The notes beneath the pieces were generated by a model. It had not been told where the DNA came from, did no database searches, and worked only from the letters and a program-made list of their open reading frames with translations. From Muribaculaceae bacterium (GTDB lineage: Bacteria > Bacteroidota > Bacteroidia > Bacteroidales > Muribaculaceae), in NCBI GenBank assembly GCA_016292745.1, contig JAEDFO010000026.1, forward strand, positions 1 through 30,898: a stretch of DNA of 30,898 nt. The letters are read 5' to 3'. The position numbers and the translations under genes were made by a program. This document shows, piece by piece, positions 15,958 through 24,713 of the stretch. The stretch's first letter is position 1. Each line of letters begins with the position of its first letter.

Positions 15958-18261
15958 CTAAATATTGATTTTCAACGAGCAAAAAACAGAGCGAGGCATC
16001 AGCGGTCCATAAATATAACCCGAGTCGCGCATCTCACCTTGGTCGAAATCGTTCTGATAACTGTTGAAAATGTTCTGTACCCCGGCACTCACCTGCAACG
16101 ATGCGTAGTTGAATACTTTAAAATCATACGACAGCTTAAGCGTAGCATCGAAAAAAGCCGGTGTGGTGACAGCAACATCAACGTCGGTGCCCGAACCTTC
16201 AAGGTGCTGCACCAGCATATTGCCTGTTGCTGTTGCCGACGCAGATATTGTCAAAGGTTTTATCGGATTATACTTGATAGTAAAATAGCCATAGGTGTCA
16301 GGGGTACGGAACATTCGCTTAACCGGTGCCACACCCTCGTTCTCGCTCCAATATTCATCTTCCTTATATCGCGATTGCTGATAGGTTATGCCAAACTGTG
16401 CCTGGAATCTGTTGCCAAGCATTGCCTTTGCCTCCAGATTAAGGCCCCATACTCGGGCACCGGCTCCATTGCAGCGCTCAAGCACCTGATTACCTTTCGA
16501 ATCGTGCTCCTCAAGTTTTCGCAACACAAACACATCGCTCAAATCGGTGTAAAAAGCCTCAAACAAAATGTTTGTCTGCACCATTCCAAATGTGTGATAC
16601 CAATCGACCGATGCACTGACACTGTTGCTGCTCTCCTGCTTCAAATCATCAGCCAAAACAGTAACCACACGATCACCGCCAACCACAGCAACGTGGAAAT
16701 CTTCATCATAGGCCTGTGGCGAACGGAATCCTGTTGAATACGACAATCGGAAATTAAGGTTTTTATCGGGGTTATACCTTATATTTGCTCGTGGCGATAC
16801 TATTACCTTATCGATAAGCGAATGCTTGTCAAGACGGGCACCCACCAGAAATCCGAAAAGGTCGTTACGCCATTCGTTCTGCAGATATCCTGAATAGATA
16901 TTAACCTTTTGCATTGCGTCGTGGTCGTAGCCCAATGTCACATCGTGAAGATAATTGTAGTTATACTCCAAGCCTGCAACGAGTTCCGATGGCATAAACA
17001 GCAGCTTGTCAATCTGGCGAGTATATTGACCGCCCGCAACAACAACCATGTCCTTGGTCTTGCCATATGCATTCTCATCCATTCCGCTACCATAGTAGCT
17101 GCTGCGTGCAGTGTTCTGCATCGAGGCAAACACGTTGAACTTATTCTTATAGCCTTCTGTCCACGCATCAAACGACATTTCGGCAGCATGGATATTGTGG
17201 TCGGTCTGTTCTGCCACGTTCGACATATGCGGCTGCACATCCAGTTGGTCGCCGCCACGGCGATACTCGTGCGTTCCATGATATTCTAACGACAATTTCG
17301 ATTGCCCGGAAGTTCGCATAAACGAACGCAGGCCAAGCGTCTGCGTCTTCAGTGTTGGTATTTCGGTGTATCCGTCGCCATCATGGTCGTAGCCGTCTCG
17401 CACACGGTTCTGTCCAAACACAAACAAGCCAATTTTGCGATTGTCGCTCACCACCGACCCGTTGAATGTGGTATTGATGTCAACATCACCACTACAACCT
17501 ATCGATGTGAGTGTAGTTGATGCCTCTGCTGAATTGTTAATCGGGTCTTTGGTAATGATGTTCACAGTTCCACCAATGGCTGAGGAGCCGAATAGTGCCG
17601 AGCCACCACCACGCATAACTTCCACGCGGTCAATCATATTGGCTGGTATCTGCTCAAGGCCATATACCCCGGCAAGCGCCGAAAACACCGGGCGCGAGTT
17701 CATAAGTATCTGTGAATAGTGTCCGTCGAGTCCATTAATACGCACCTGCGTAAATCCACAGTTCTGGCAATCGTTCTCCACTCTGACTCCAGGCTGGAAA
17801 CTGAGGCCCTCAGCCAGACACGAGGCATTTACCAAATCGAAAAGCTGAGCTCCTACAACATTAACCAGCGACGAACTGTTACGACGTTTCACCTCGCTTT
17901 TGTTGCCGGTAACTACCACCTGGTCCAGGTTCAATGCATCGGTCAGAAGTTCAAAGTTCACCTCAGCAGTTTTGTCCTTTCTAACTTTCACCTTTTTCGT
18001 TTGTGGCACATAACCGATGGCCGAGGCTTCTATCTCATAGTCGCCCTCTGGCAGATTCTTCAGAAAATAGTGGCCTGTGGCATCGGTTGTTGTTCCTATC
18101 GTGGTATTGAGCAATCTGATGGTGATGAATGCAAGATGCTCATTACTACCCTTTTCCACTGCATGGCCCGAAATGTGGGCATCGGTCAGCGCACTCTCGT
18201 GTGCCGACACAATTAGTACCGACGCAATCAGCGTCAGCACCATAAAATATAGTCTGTTCAT
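15958..18261 (-). CDS. TonB-dependent outer membrane receptor
   Basis: The 767-residue product has a signal peptide (about 1-20) and a carboxypeptidase-regulatory-like beta-sandwich (about 28-106, HISGHAVEKGSNEHLAF through KTAEVNFEL). A TonB-box-like segment LDQVVVTG (112-119) and a plug domain (about 125-240) follow, with IDRVEVMRGGGSALFGSSAIGGTVNI. The 22-strand barrel ends LKINI. It would import a scarce nutrient across the outer membrane using TonB energy. CQNC in the plug (165-168) adds two Cys to the usual plug motif. There is no SusD gene, so a polysaccharide substrate is unlikely; a metal, metal chelate or corrinoid is more plausible. The upstream gene, 43 nt away, is a His-motif membrane protein, probably in the same transcript. 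Confidence 0.93.
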   Translation of the reverse strand: MNRLYFMVLTLIASVLIVSAHESALTDAHISGHAVEKGSNEHLAFITIRLLNTTIGTTTDATGHYFLKNLPEGDYEIEASAIGYVPQTKKVKVRKDKTAEVNFELLTDALNLDQVVVTGNKSEVKRRNSSSLVNVVGAQLFDLVNASCLAEGLSFQPGVRVENDCQNCGFTQVRINGLDGHYSQILMNSRPVFSALAGVYGLEQIPANMIDRVEVMRGGGSALFGSSAIGGTVNIITKDPINNSAEASTTLTSIGCSGDVDINTTFNGSVVSDNRKIGLFVFGQNRVRDGYDHDGDGYTEIPTLKTQTLGLRSFMRTSGQSKLSLEYHGTHEYRRGGDQLDVQPHMSNVAEQTDHNIHAAEMSFDAWTEGYKNKFNVFASMQNTARSSYYGSGMDENAYGKTKDMVVVAGGQYTRQIDKLLFMPSELVAGLEYNYNYLHDVTLGYDHDAMQKVNIYSGYLQNEWRNDLFGFLVGARLDKHSLIDKVIVSPRANIRYNPDKNLNFRLSYSTGFRSPQAYDEDFHVAVVGGDRVVTVLADDLKQESSNSVSASVDWYHTFGMVQTNILFEAFYTDLSDVFVLRKLEEHDSKGNQVLERCNGAGARVWGLNLEAKAMLGNRFQAQFGITYQQSRYKEDEYWSENEGVAPVKRMFRTPDTYGYFTIKYNPIKPLTISASATATGNMLVQHLEGSGTDVDVAVTTPAFFDATLKLSYDFKVFNYASLQVSAGVQNIFNSYQNDFDQGEMRDSGYIYGPLMPRSVFCSLKINI

Positions 18262-18304
18262 TATTGTTTATCGTCCTTGATAGTTTAATAAGAAAATTGT
18301 AAAT

Positions 18305-18661
18305 CTAAATAATCAAAGACAATACTGGGGGAGCTCTTAACGATGCGAATGTTTTATCGGTGCTTATCCTGGATGTTATATACCGGAACGACAGCAACAT
18401 CAACACAGCCAACAGAGGGGATACAAATACACTCACCGTAGCCTCATTTACTACGACATTGTTGAGCTGGGCTATTGTGAGTATCTGTGCCGAACTTCCG
18501 TGTTGTGCTCCGGCAAACGGGTGAGAGTGCCATACTGTTACATCTCCCACCTCGTGCGAGTGCATGAACATAGTGCTGCCGCAATACAATCCACTGACAG
18601 CCACTATGAAAAATATAGCTATCAATCGATGCAATATGTCGGTCCTCTTGTCTTGGTGCAC
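18305..18661 (-). CDS. Small His-motif membrane protein
   Basis: The 118-residue product has an N-terminal hydrophobic segment (about 12-29) that could be a signal anchor. A short His-rich stretch follows, with HSH at 34-36, HSHPF at 45-49 and His54. A second membrane segment (about 76-94) and a C-terminal tail containing RAPP complete it. The His pairs suggest binding of a transition metal between the two segments, on the periplasmic side if the first segment enters the membrane normally. The layout loosely recalls DUF2946-type proteins found with metal genes, but I cannot assign it. The GTG start at 18661 fits a promoter just upstream. It precedes the TonB receptor by 43 nt. Confidence 0.65.
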   Translation of the reverse strand: MHQDKRTDILHRLIAIFFIVAVSGLYCGSTMFMHSHEVGDVTVWHSHPFAGAQHGSSAQILTIAQLNNVVVNEATVSVFVSPLLAVLMLLSFRYITSRISTDKTFASLRAPPVLSLII

Positions 18662-18682
18662 TTCCTATTTCTTTTTACAATG

Positions 18683-18714
18683 CAAAATTATTGATAATTT
18701 CATATCCTCACAAT
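18683..18714 (-). promoter_or_regulatory. Promoter of the His-motif protein/TonB receptor operon
   Basis: On the minus strand ATTG (18714-18711), 20 nt, then TAATTTTG (18690-18683): an exact -7 box and a three-of-four -33 box. The start codon at 18661 is about 15 nt after the predicted transcript start. I saw no Fur-type palindrome or riboswitch. Confidence 0.65.
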
Positions 18715-18797
18715 AGATATTTACTCAACACCATATCAATAATTGCTAATATTCACAATTATTCATTATTTTCCACCACACTTTAACCAAAAATTAT

Positions 18798-18829
18798 ATT
18801 GCACTATTATTCTTATTGTAATATATTTG
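18798..18829 (+). promoter_or_regulatory. Promoter of the small beta-barrel protein gene
   Basis: ATTG (18798-18801), 20 nt, then TATATTTG (18822-18829): an exact -7 box, 22 nt before the ATG at 18852. It is divergent from the TonB receptor operon promoter, about 80 nt away. Confidence 0.65.
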
Positions 18830-18851
18830 CATTAAAAAGAAAACACTATCA

Positions 18852-19337
18852 ATGAATCGCATATTTTCAATATTAATCCTGCTCATGGCCATTTTAGTGC
18901 CATCGCATGCCATGGCTCAACGCGGCGAAAAGTCGCTTGGCATAATGGGCGGATACAACACTCGAAGCGAATCGGCCGTTGCCGGCATATATTTCCAATA
19001 CCGCTGCGGACAGCTCATACGCCTTGCCCCTGATTTGCAATACGTAATAAAGCATGATGGCGTTAATGCCTACCAATTTAACGCCAACGTACACTTCGTG
19101 ATTAACCTGGGTCAGAAGGTGAATTTTTATCCACTGGCCGGTGTGACATTCCAAAGTTGGCGATTCAATGCTCAAGAAATTGGCAAAGAAACAAAGAATT
19201 ATCTTGGTGTAAATGGTGGTGCCGGCATAGAATATATGGCTACATCTACGCTGAAAGTGTTTTTCGAAGGGAAATATTCATGGATAAAGAATTTGCCGAG
19301 CGGCACATTTGCAATTGGGCTCGGTTACTGTTTCTGA
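18852..19337 (+). CDS. Small outer-membrane beta-barrel protein
   Basis: The 161-residue protein begins with a signal peptide (cleavage near AMAQ, about 22-23). Amphipathic strands follow: SLGIMGGYNTRSESAVAGIYFQY, YPLAGVTFQSW, VFFEGKYSW and a C-terminal FAIGLGYCF. The number of strands and the terminal Phe suggest an eight-stranded OmpX/OmpA-barrel-like porin-family protein in the outer membrane. No ligand can be named. It is transcribed alone from its own promoter and closed by a strong terminator. Confidence 0.82.
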   Translation: MNRIFSILILLMAILVPSHAMAQRGEKSLGIMGGYNTRSESAVAGIYFQYRCGQLIRLAPDLQYVIKHDGVNAYQFNANVHFVINLGQKVNFYPLAGVTFQSWRFNAQEIGKETKNYLGVNGGAGIEYMATSTLKVFFEGKYSWIKNLPSGTFAIGLGYCF

Positions 19338-19363
19338 CATCAAAATCACTTCATTTATCTTCC

Positions 19364-19392
19364 AAACGGAGCACCAGCGTGCTCCGTTTTTT
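19364..19392 (+). terminator. Rho-independent terminator after the beta-barrel gene
   Basis: A 9-bp GC-rich stem (19366-19374 with 19379-19387) with a CAGC loop is followed directly by T residues. Confidence 0.92.
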
Positions 19393-19454
19393 ATTGCTTT
19401 CCATTGCTCCTATCTATTTTTATTTTGTCGGCATAGAATTTCGCTGATTTTATC

Positions 19455-19462
19455 TAAATTTG
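19455..19462 (+). promoter_or_regulatory. -7 box of nadE
   Basis: TAAATTTG matches TAnnTTTG exactly, 25 nt before the ATG at 19488. The nearest TTTG (19424-19427) is 27 nt away, too far for the usual spacing. Confidence 0.6.
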
Positions 19463-19487
19463 TAAAATAAAAACACCTTATTATATT

Positions 19488-21422
19488 ATGCACGATTTTG
19501 GTTTCCTGAGAATAGCTGCAGCAATTCCATCGGTCAATGTTGCCGATTGCTCTTACAATATTAAATCGATTATCAATCAAATCGACCAAGCTTGCCAGCA
19601 CAATGCCGAAGTGGTTCTATTCCCGGAGCTATCCGTCACCGGATACTCTTGTGCCGACCTTTTCGCACAATCGGTGCTGCTCGACAGTGCCGTTGCCGGA
19701 CTCGAAGCCATTCGCCAGCATAGCGCCGGGCTGGGCGATGTGCTTATCGTAGTAGGTGCTCCACTTAAAAACGGCGACAAACTCTTCAACACCGCTGTAG
19801 CTATCTGCCAAGGATGCTACGTTGGCGTAGTGCCAAAAACTTTCCTCCCCAACTACAACGAATTCTACGAGTGCCGTTGGTTTGCTTCGGCATCGGAATG
19901 CAACGCCGGCTCTATCACTATTGCCGACACTACAGACATTCCTTTCGGCACCGATATTATAATCAACAAAGGCTCTGCCAGAATTGCCATCGAACTATGC
20001 GAAGACCTATGGACACCAATACCGCCAAGTTCATACAATGCTGTCGCAGGAGCCAACGTAATCCTTAACCTCTCGGCATCCGACGAGGTAATCGGCAAGC
20101 ATGCCTATCTGTTCGACCTCATCAAACAGCAATCAGCAAAACTTCGTTGCGCTTACGTTTACTCATCAGCCGGATTCGGCGAATCGTCAACCGATGTTGT
20201 ATATGCAGGAAACGGAATTATCTGCGAAAACGGGCGTTGTCTGGCCAAGACTGCACGATTTGTCACCAATCCACAATTGGCTATTGCCGACATTGATGTA
20301 GAACGTCTGACAACCGAACGCCAAAAAGCTAACACATTCCGCTCGGAAACCCCAATCCCTGACAGTATGACAGTGGATGTCCCTTCAGTAATCCGGCATT
20401 TCTCCGATGCACCTTTGCGTAACGACATCTACCCCACTCCGTTCATCCCGGAAAGCGACAAAATTCTTAATGCACGATGCGAAGAGATTATCAACATCCA
20501 GGCAATGGGGCTAATGCGACGCCTCAGTTTCACCCACACCAAGCACCTGGTAGTCGGCATCTCTGGTGGTCTCGACTCCACTCTGGCCATTCTCGTGGCT
20601 GTTGAGGCTTTCGACCGCCTCGGTCTCGACCGAAAAGGTATCGTGGCTATCACAATGCCTGGGTTTGGAACCACCGACCGCACTTACACCAATGCTTTGC
20701 TACTGATGAAGCACCTCGGTGTCACTCTGCTCGAAATCCCTATCCGCGACGCCGTAAAGCAACATTTCACCGACATTAACCACGACATCAGCATCCACGA
20801 TGTTACATACGAGAATTGCCAGGCCCGCGAACGCACTCAGATTCTCATGGACTATGCCAACAAGGTTGGCGGCATGGTGCTCGGCACAGGCGACCTCTCG
20901 GAACTCGCCCTCGGATGGGCCACTTATAACGGCGACCACATGTCGATGTACGGCGTAAACTCGGGTGTGCCGAAAACACTCGTGAAGCATCTCGTGCGGT
21001 GGTATGCCTCAATCGCTTCTGACAATGAACTGAAAGCTACATTGCTCGACATCGTCGACACCCCTATCAGCCCAGAGCTTACTCCTGCCGATAAGAACGG
21101 ACAGATTGCACAAAAGACAGAAGACCTCGTCGGTCCTTACGAACTGCACGACTTTTTCCTGTATTATTGCGTGAGATTCGGCTTTGCCCCCGATAAAATT
21201 TATTTCCTTGCAAAAGCGGCTTTCCGTAATAGATTCGACGACGAAACAATAAAGAAATGGCTCAAGACTTTCTTCCGCCGATTCTTTAATCAGCAATTTA
21301 AGCGCTCGTGTCTGCCTGATGGACCTAAAGTTGGTAGCGTAACCCTATCACCCCGCGGCGACTGGCGAATGCCAAGCGATGCTTCGGCTAATTTATGGCT
21401 CGATATTTGCAATAAACTATAA
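19488..21422 (+). CDS. nadE: Glutamine-dependent NAD+ synthetase
   Basis: The 644-residue enzyme makes NAD+ from nicotinate adenine dinucleotide, ATP and glutamine, the last step of NAD synthesis. The N-terminal nitrilase-type glutaminase domain (about 5-270) has the catalytic Glu47 in FPELSVTGYSC, the Lys in VVPKTFLPNYNEFYE and the Cys in IAIELCEDLW. The C-terminal synthetase domain (about 330-640) has the PP-loop GISGGLDSTLA and GTGDLSELALGW. Length matches the two-domain form, so it does not need free ammonia. It has its own -7 box and a downstream hairpin, so it is likely monocistronic. Confidence 0.96.
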   Translation: MHDFGFLRIAAAIPSVNVADCSYNIKSIINQIDQACQHNAEVVLFPELSVTGYSCADLFAQSVLLDSAVAGLEAIRQHSAGLGDVLIVVGAPLKNGDKLFNTAVAICQGCYVGVVPKTFLPNYNEFYECRWFASASECNAGSITIADTTDIPFGTDIIINKGSARIAIELCEDLWTPIPPSSYNAVAGANVILNLSASDEVIGKHAYLFDLIKQQSAKLRCAYVYSSAGFGESSTDVVYAGNGIICENGRCLAKTARFVTNPQLAIADIDVERLTTERQKANTFRSETPIPDSMTVDVPSVIRHFSDAPLRNDIYPTPFIPESDKILNARCEEIINIQAMGLMRRLSFTHTKHLVVGISGGLDSTLAILVAVEAFDRLGLDRKGIVAITMPGFGTTDRTYTNALLLMKHLGVTLLEIPIRDAVKQHFTDINHDISIHDVTYENCQARERTQILMDYANKVGGMVLGTGDLSELALGWATYNGDHMSMYGVNSGVPKTLVKHLVRWYASIASDNELKATLLDIVDTPISPELTPADKNGQIAQKTEDLVGPYELHDFFLYYCVRFGFAPDKIYFLAKAAFRNRFDDETIKKWLKTFFRRFFNQQFKRSCLPDGPKVGSVTLSPRGDWRMPSDASANLWLDICNKL

Positions 21423-21445
21423 CGATATCTTGCTTTTATACAATG

Positions 21446-21484
21446 AAGGCGGATAAAAACCAATAGTTGTTATCCGCCTTTATT
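21446..21484 (+). terminator. Terminator hairpin after nadE
   Basis: An 11-bp perfect stem (21446-21456 with 21470-21480) with a 13-nt loop, followed by TATTA. The T run is weak, so efficiency is uncertain. Confidence 0.65.
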
Positions 21485-21762
21485 AGTTATTTATTTGAAT
21501 ATTAATAATTTAATGATATTTTCATCGCTTTTCTTTTCAATATTTTTATACCCTGTAAATAGGATAAAAAATAAAGGGAATCACTATCTCACGATACCGA
21601 TCCCCCGCCTTAATCTAATACTATGAAAAACACACGTACAAATGTAAGCATATTATTAGAATTACGCATAATATTATTCTATAAAAATTCATTGATTTAA
21701 CATATTTTAGAGCATTTTCAGCCTCTTCAACAACATTTCTGTCATTTTTCTTTTTCATAAAT
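21485..21762 (+). other. AT-rich gap and leader before the RNA helicase gene
   Basis: With the nadE terminator, this is a gene-free stretch of about 340 nt (21423-21762). It is strongly AT-rich. TTTATTTG at 21490-21497 is one base off the -7 consensus and would give a leader of about 260 nt. A 25-codon open frame at 21623 shows no sign of being real. I see no tRNA, repeat or riboswitch I can name. Long leaders are common for cold-induced DEAD-box helicase genes, but nothing here proves one. Confidence 0.35.
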
Positions 21763-23109
21763 ATGAACAATTTTCAAATATTAAAAAATCTCCAACGCTC
21801 TGCAGATATTTCCGAACTGAATAGTATGCAAAAGTCGGTTATTGACAGCTGCAACAATTCTCTTAACGACCACATAATCCTGTCGCCAACTGGCTCCGGC
21901 AAAACCATCGCATTCCTATTTCCAGCTCTGCAACTAATCGACAGCAATGACTGCTCAGTTCAGGCAATTGTTATTGCCCCTTCTCGAGAACTCGTAATTC
22001 AGATTGACAACGTAGCCAGAATAATGGCAGCCGACATCAAGATAACTGCTTGTTACGGAGGGCATAACGTTTTCGACGAAAAGCTATCACTCTCCGTCAC
22101 TCCTCAACTTATTATAGCCACTCCTGGACGAATTCTCGACCACCTCAACCGTTCGCATATCGATATCTCAACATGCAAATTGTTGATTCTTGACGAATTC
22201 GACAAATCGCTTGAACTCGGATTCCACGACGAAATGCGAAAAATAATTGCTCATACAAAGAAATCAACACGCAAAATTCTTACTTCGGCTACACGTCTTA
22301 AAGACATCCCAGATTTTACAAATCTTAACAATCCACTCACTCTTGACTTCCTTATTGCTAACAAAGAACTGAAACATAGGACATCAATCATACGAATTAA
22401 TTCTCCAGAAAAAGACAAACTCAACACCCTACTGCTTTTGCTCAAGCATACAATAGGCAACAAGCGAACAATTGTTTTCGTAAACTATCGCGATGCCGCC
22501 ATGCGTACATACAGATTTCTCATAGAACAAAACTTACCTGCCGGTATGTATAACGGAGAACTCGACCAAATCGAACGTGAAAAGGCGGTCGAAATGTTCA
22601 ACAACGGCTCATTTACAACACTCGTTAGCACCGACCTCGGTGCGCGAGGTCTCGACATTGAAAATGTGGAGTTCATTATCCACTATCACATGCCAATAAC
22701 CAAGGACACTTTCACGCACCGTAACGGCCGAACTGCGCGCATTAACAACACGGGCTCGGTTTATGTCATCGCAGCACCGGGAGAGAACATCCCAGAGTAC
22801 ATTCATTTTGACTCTACAGAGACCATAGATACCTCTTCCGAGAAGCCGCTTTCGCCATCGATGGCAACATTATATTTCAATGCCGGAAAGAAGGAGAAAC
22901 TCTCGAAAGGCGACATTCTTGGTTTTCTCATTAACAAAGGTAGCATCGAAGCATCCGACATCGGCAAAATAAACGTTCACGACCACTACTCGCTGGCGGC
23001 TATATCGGCCGATAAATTCACCGATACGGTCAGCCGTATTTCCCGGGAGAAAATAAAGAATAAAAGAATCCTGATATCAAAAGCCACTCAACGGCTCCAA
23101 ATGGGATAA
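21763..23109 (+). CDS. DEAD-box RNA helicase with DbpA-like C-terminal domain
   Basis: The 448-residue protein has both RecA-like domains of a superfamily 2 RNA helicase: motif I SPTGSGKT (41-48), Ia PSREL (73-77), Ib TPGR (120-123), motif II DEFD (144-147, not DEAD), III SAT (175-177), V STDLGARGLDI and VI HRNGRTAR. The last 70 residues, KGDILGFLINKG through DIGKINVHDHYSLAAI and KIKNKRILI, resemble the RRM-fold RNA-binding domain of E. coli DbpA, which targets the 23S rRNA peptidyl-transferase region. A role in 50S assembly is therefore likely. It stands alone and ends in a bidirectional terminator. Confidence 0.92.
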   Translation: MNNFQILKNLQRSADISELNSMQKSVIDSCNNSLNDHIILSPTGSGKTIAFLFPALQLIDSNDCSVQAIVIAPSRELVIQIDNVARIMAADIKITACYGGHNVFDEKLSLSVTPQLIIATPGRILDHLNRSHIDISTCKLLILDEFDKSLELGFHDEMRKIIAHTKKSTRKILTSATRLKDIPDFTNLNNPLTLDFLIANKELKHRTSIIRINSPEKDKLNTLLLLLKHTIGNKRTIVFVNYRDAAMRTYRFLIEQNLPAGMYNGELDQIEREKAVEMFNNGSFTTLVSTDLGARGLDIENVEFIIHYHMPITKDTFTHRNGRTARINNTGSVYVIAAPGENIPEYIHFDSTETIDTSSEKPLSPSMATLYFNAGKKEKLSKGDILGFLINKGSIEASDIGKINVHDHYSLAAISADKFTDTVSRISREKIKNKRILISKATQRLQMG

Positions 23110-23112
23110 AAC

Positions 23113-23150
23113 AATGGCGCTGCCGGATATACTCGGCAGCGCCATTTTAT
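23113..23150. terminator. Bidirectional terminator between helicase and malate dehydrogenase-like genes
   Basis: A 13-bp perfect GC-rich stem (23113-23125 with 23134-23146) with an 8-nt loop. TTAT follows on the plus strand and GTTTTA on the minus strand, fitting the two convergent genes. Confidence 0.88.
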
Positions 23151-23164
23151 TACTGTATACAAAA

Positions 23165-24166
23165 TTACTTGATATTAGGATTAAGTTTGTTCCACTCCGA
23201 TACCGGCGGCAATACACCCATACCAATAACCTCGTCGCGCAGTTCGCAAAGGTGAGCATAGCTCTTGTCGAGTGCAGCCTGTTCTTCAGCAGTTCCGTTC
23301 AAGGCCAGGCAATGGCAACCATCAGAGTTGATGTCAGTTTCCCATGCCATCATTATATGGTCATACTTTTCGTTGGAAACGTATGTACCAGCTGGCCAAC
23401 GGAAATCCTTGCCGCCCATGGCTGCGCCTATCATCTCAATCGAGACATAAGCAGGACTTTGGAACGACGAACGGCCACGCAATGCAATAATGTTGGCACC
23501 ACCCTTTGTCACTTTTTGCTGTATCTCTGCCCATGCTTCCTTGCTGAGCTTTTCTGTGCCAATAATGTTGAGCAATGGAGTGCCTGCAACCTTTGCTGTA
23601 GAAGCAAATACTGCCATCTGTTCGCCATGGCCGCCATATGTACGACAGTTGGTTACTTCGTCAAGCGGAAGGCTGAAATACTTGGCCAATTCGCTGCGCA
23701 GACGTGTTGAATCGAGTGCTGCAAGTGTGGTAACTTGCGATGGCTTAAGACCTGAATAGAGTAAGGTAATCAAACCGGTGATGTCAGCCGGATTGAAGAT
23801 AACCACGATATGCTTAACATCCGGACAATATTGCTTAACATTTTTACCAAACTCTTCAGCAATGGCAGCATTTCCTTTAAGAAGGTCTTCTCGGGTCATG
23901 CCTGCCTTACGGGCAGCACCTCCGGAGTTTACAATATATTTTGCGTCTGTCAATGCTTCCTTGATATCCGAGGTAAATGTTACATTCACGCCTTCAAAAC
24001 CACAGTGATATAGTTCCTCGGCTACGCCCTCCAAACCTGGTGCATACGGGTCGTAAAGACAAATGTTTGGGGTTAATCCCATCATGATTGCTGTTTGTGC
24101 CATGTTTGAGCCAATCATTCCGGCGGCTCCTACGATGGTAAGCTTTTCATTAGTTACAAACTTCAT
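23165..24166 (-). CDS. Malate dehydrogenase-family NAD-dependent oxidoreductase (333 aa)
   Basis: This is a member of the LDH/MDH family: Rossmann loop GAAGMIG (13-19), NAD-selecting Asp39, substrate Arg86 and Arg92 in ARKAGMTRED, Asn125 in FNPADITG, Asp152 and Arg155 in LDSTRLRSELA, and catalytic His180 in GGHGE. All key residues for malate/oxaloacetate are present. The sequence differs strongly from the 309-residue canonical enzyme at 26870: different loop, FNPAD for SNPMD, and about 24 more residues. It may be a second malate dehydrogenase or act on a related 2-oxoacid. It lies 51 nt after luxS on the same strand, so it may share the mtnN-luxS transcript. Confidence 0.85.
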   Translation of the reverse strand: MKFVTNEKLTIVGAAGMIGSNMAQTAIMMGLTPNICLYDPYAPGLEGVAEELYHCGFEGVNVTFTSDIKEALTDAKYIVNSGGAARKAGMTREDLLKGNAAIAEEFGKNVKQYCPDVKHIVVIFNPADITGLITLLYSGLKPSQVTTLAALDSTRLRSELAKYFSLPLDEVTNCRTYGGHGEQMAVFASTAKVAGTPLLNIIGTEKLSKEAWAEIQQKVTKGGANIIALRGRSSFQSPAYVSIEMIGAAMGGKDFRWPAGTYVSNEKYDHIMMAWETDINSDGCHCLALNGTAEEQAALDKSYAHLCELRDEVIGMGVLPPVSEWNKLNPNIK

Positions 24167-24217
24167 AATAGTAAGATTTATAAATGTTATTGAAAACAGT
24201 TTATCCTATGTTTTTGT

Positions 24218-24700
24218 TCATTTCGGATATTCAAGATTCTCTTGCTTAATCTCGTCAAGCACCTCTGTCAGATACTTGCGGGCCTCCCATTTGGCCATGG
24301 GCAAATTGTTCAACAGATAATTACCGCAATCGCTATCTGTGGCACCAGGTATGGCTCCTTCAAAGTCACTTATAAAGCGAAATGTCTCGCGCAACAACTC
24401 AACCACATCGGCCGACTGATAATCGCCTTTCACCAACAGATAGTTGCCTGTGCAGCAACCCATCGGGCCCCAATAAACTATCCTATCCTTCCAATCTTTG
24501 TGATTGCGCAGATAAGTGGCGGCAAGGTGCTCTATGGTATGCAATGCCGATATGCCCAATGCCGGTTCGCGATTGGGCTCCTTCATCCTCACATCGAAAG
24601 TGGTGATTACATCTCCGCTCGGTGTAATATCCTTACGCGAAACATACACACCTCGCAACAGACGTTTATGGTCGATAGTAAAACTTGGTATCTTTTCCAT
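24218..24700 (-). CDS. luxS: S-ribosylhomocysteine lyase LuxS
   Basis: LuxS cleaves S-ribosylhomocysteine to homocysteine and DPD, the precursor of the AI-2 signal. The 160-residue length is typical. The metal site is HTIEH (His54, His58) plus Cys125 in TDSDCGNY, and the catalytic Cys is in GPMGCCTG (82-83). FDVRMKEPN matches the substrate-binding region. It follows mtnN by 13 nt, so the two consecutive pathway enzymes are co-transcribed. An unusually strong Shine-Dalgarno sequence precedes the ATG. Whether AI-2 acts as a signal in this organism cannot be read from the sequence; methyl-cycle recycling is sufficient reason for the operon. Confidence 0.97.
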   Translation of the reverse strand: MEKIPSFTIDHKRLLRGVYVSRKDITPSGDVITTFDVRMKEPNREPALGISALHTIEHLAATYLRNHKDWKDRIVYWGPMGCCTGNYLLVKGDYQSADVVELLRETFRFISDFEGAIPGATDSDCGNYLLNNLPMAKWEARKYLTEVLDEIKQENLEYPK

Positions 24701-24702
24701 AA

Positions 24703-24709
24703 TCCTCCT
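24703..24709 (-). promoter_or_regulatory. Strong Shine-Dalgarno before luxS
   Basis: AGGAGGA ends 2 nt before the luxS ATG. Nearly all other genes here lack such a motif, as is usual in Bacteroidetes. Confidence 0.6.
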
Positions 24710-24713
24710 GTAA

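Noticed and set aside
16039..16737. 232-codon plus-strand open frame inside the TonB receptor gene
   Set aside because: It lies antisense to the barrel-coding region, with no promoter and no recognisable domain.
18662..18851. Riboswitch or Fur box between the divergent TonB receptor operon and small barrel gene
   Set aside because: The predicted 5' leaders are only about 15-20 nt, too short for a riboswitch, and I could not find a clear inverted repeat of Fur type.
21623..21703. 25-codon frame in the gap before the helicase gene
   Set aside because: Too short, AT-rich, no promoter box at proper distance and no homologue I know. It could be a leader peptide, but nothing supports it.
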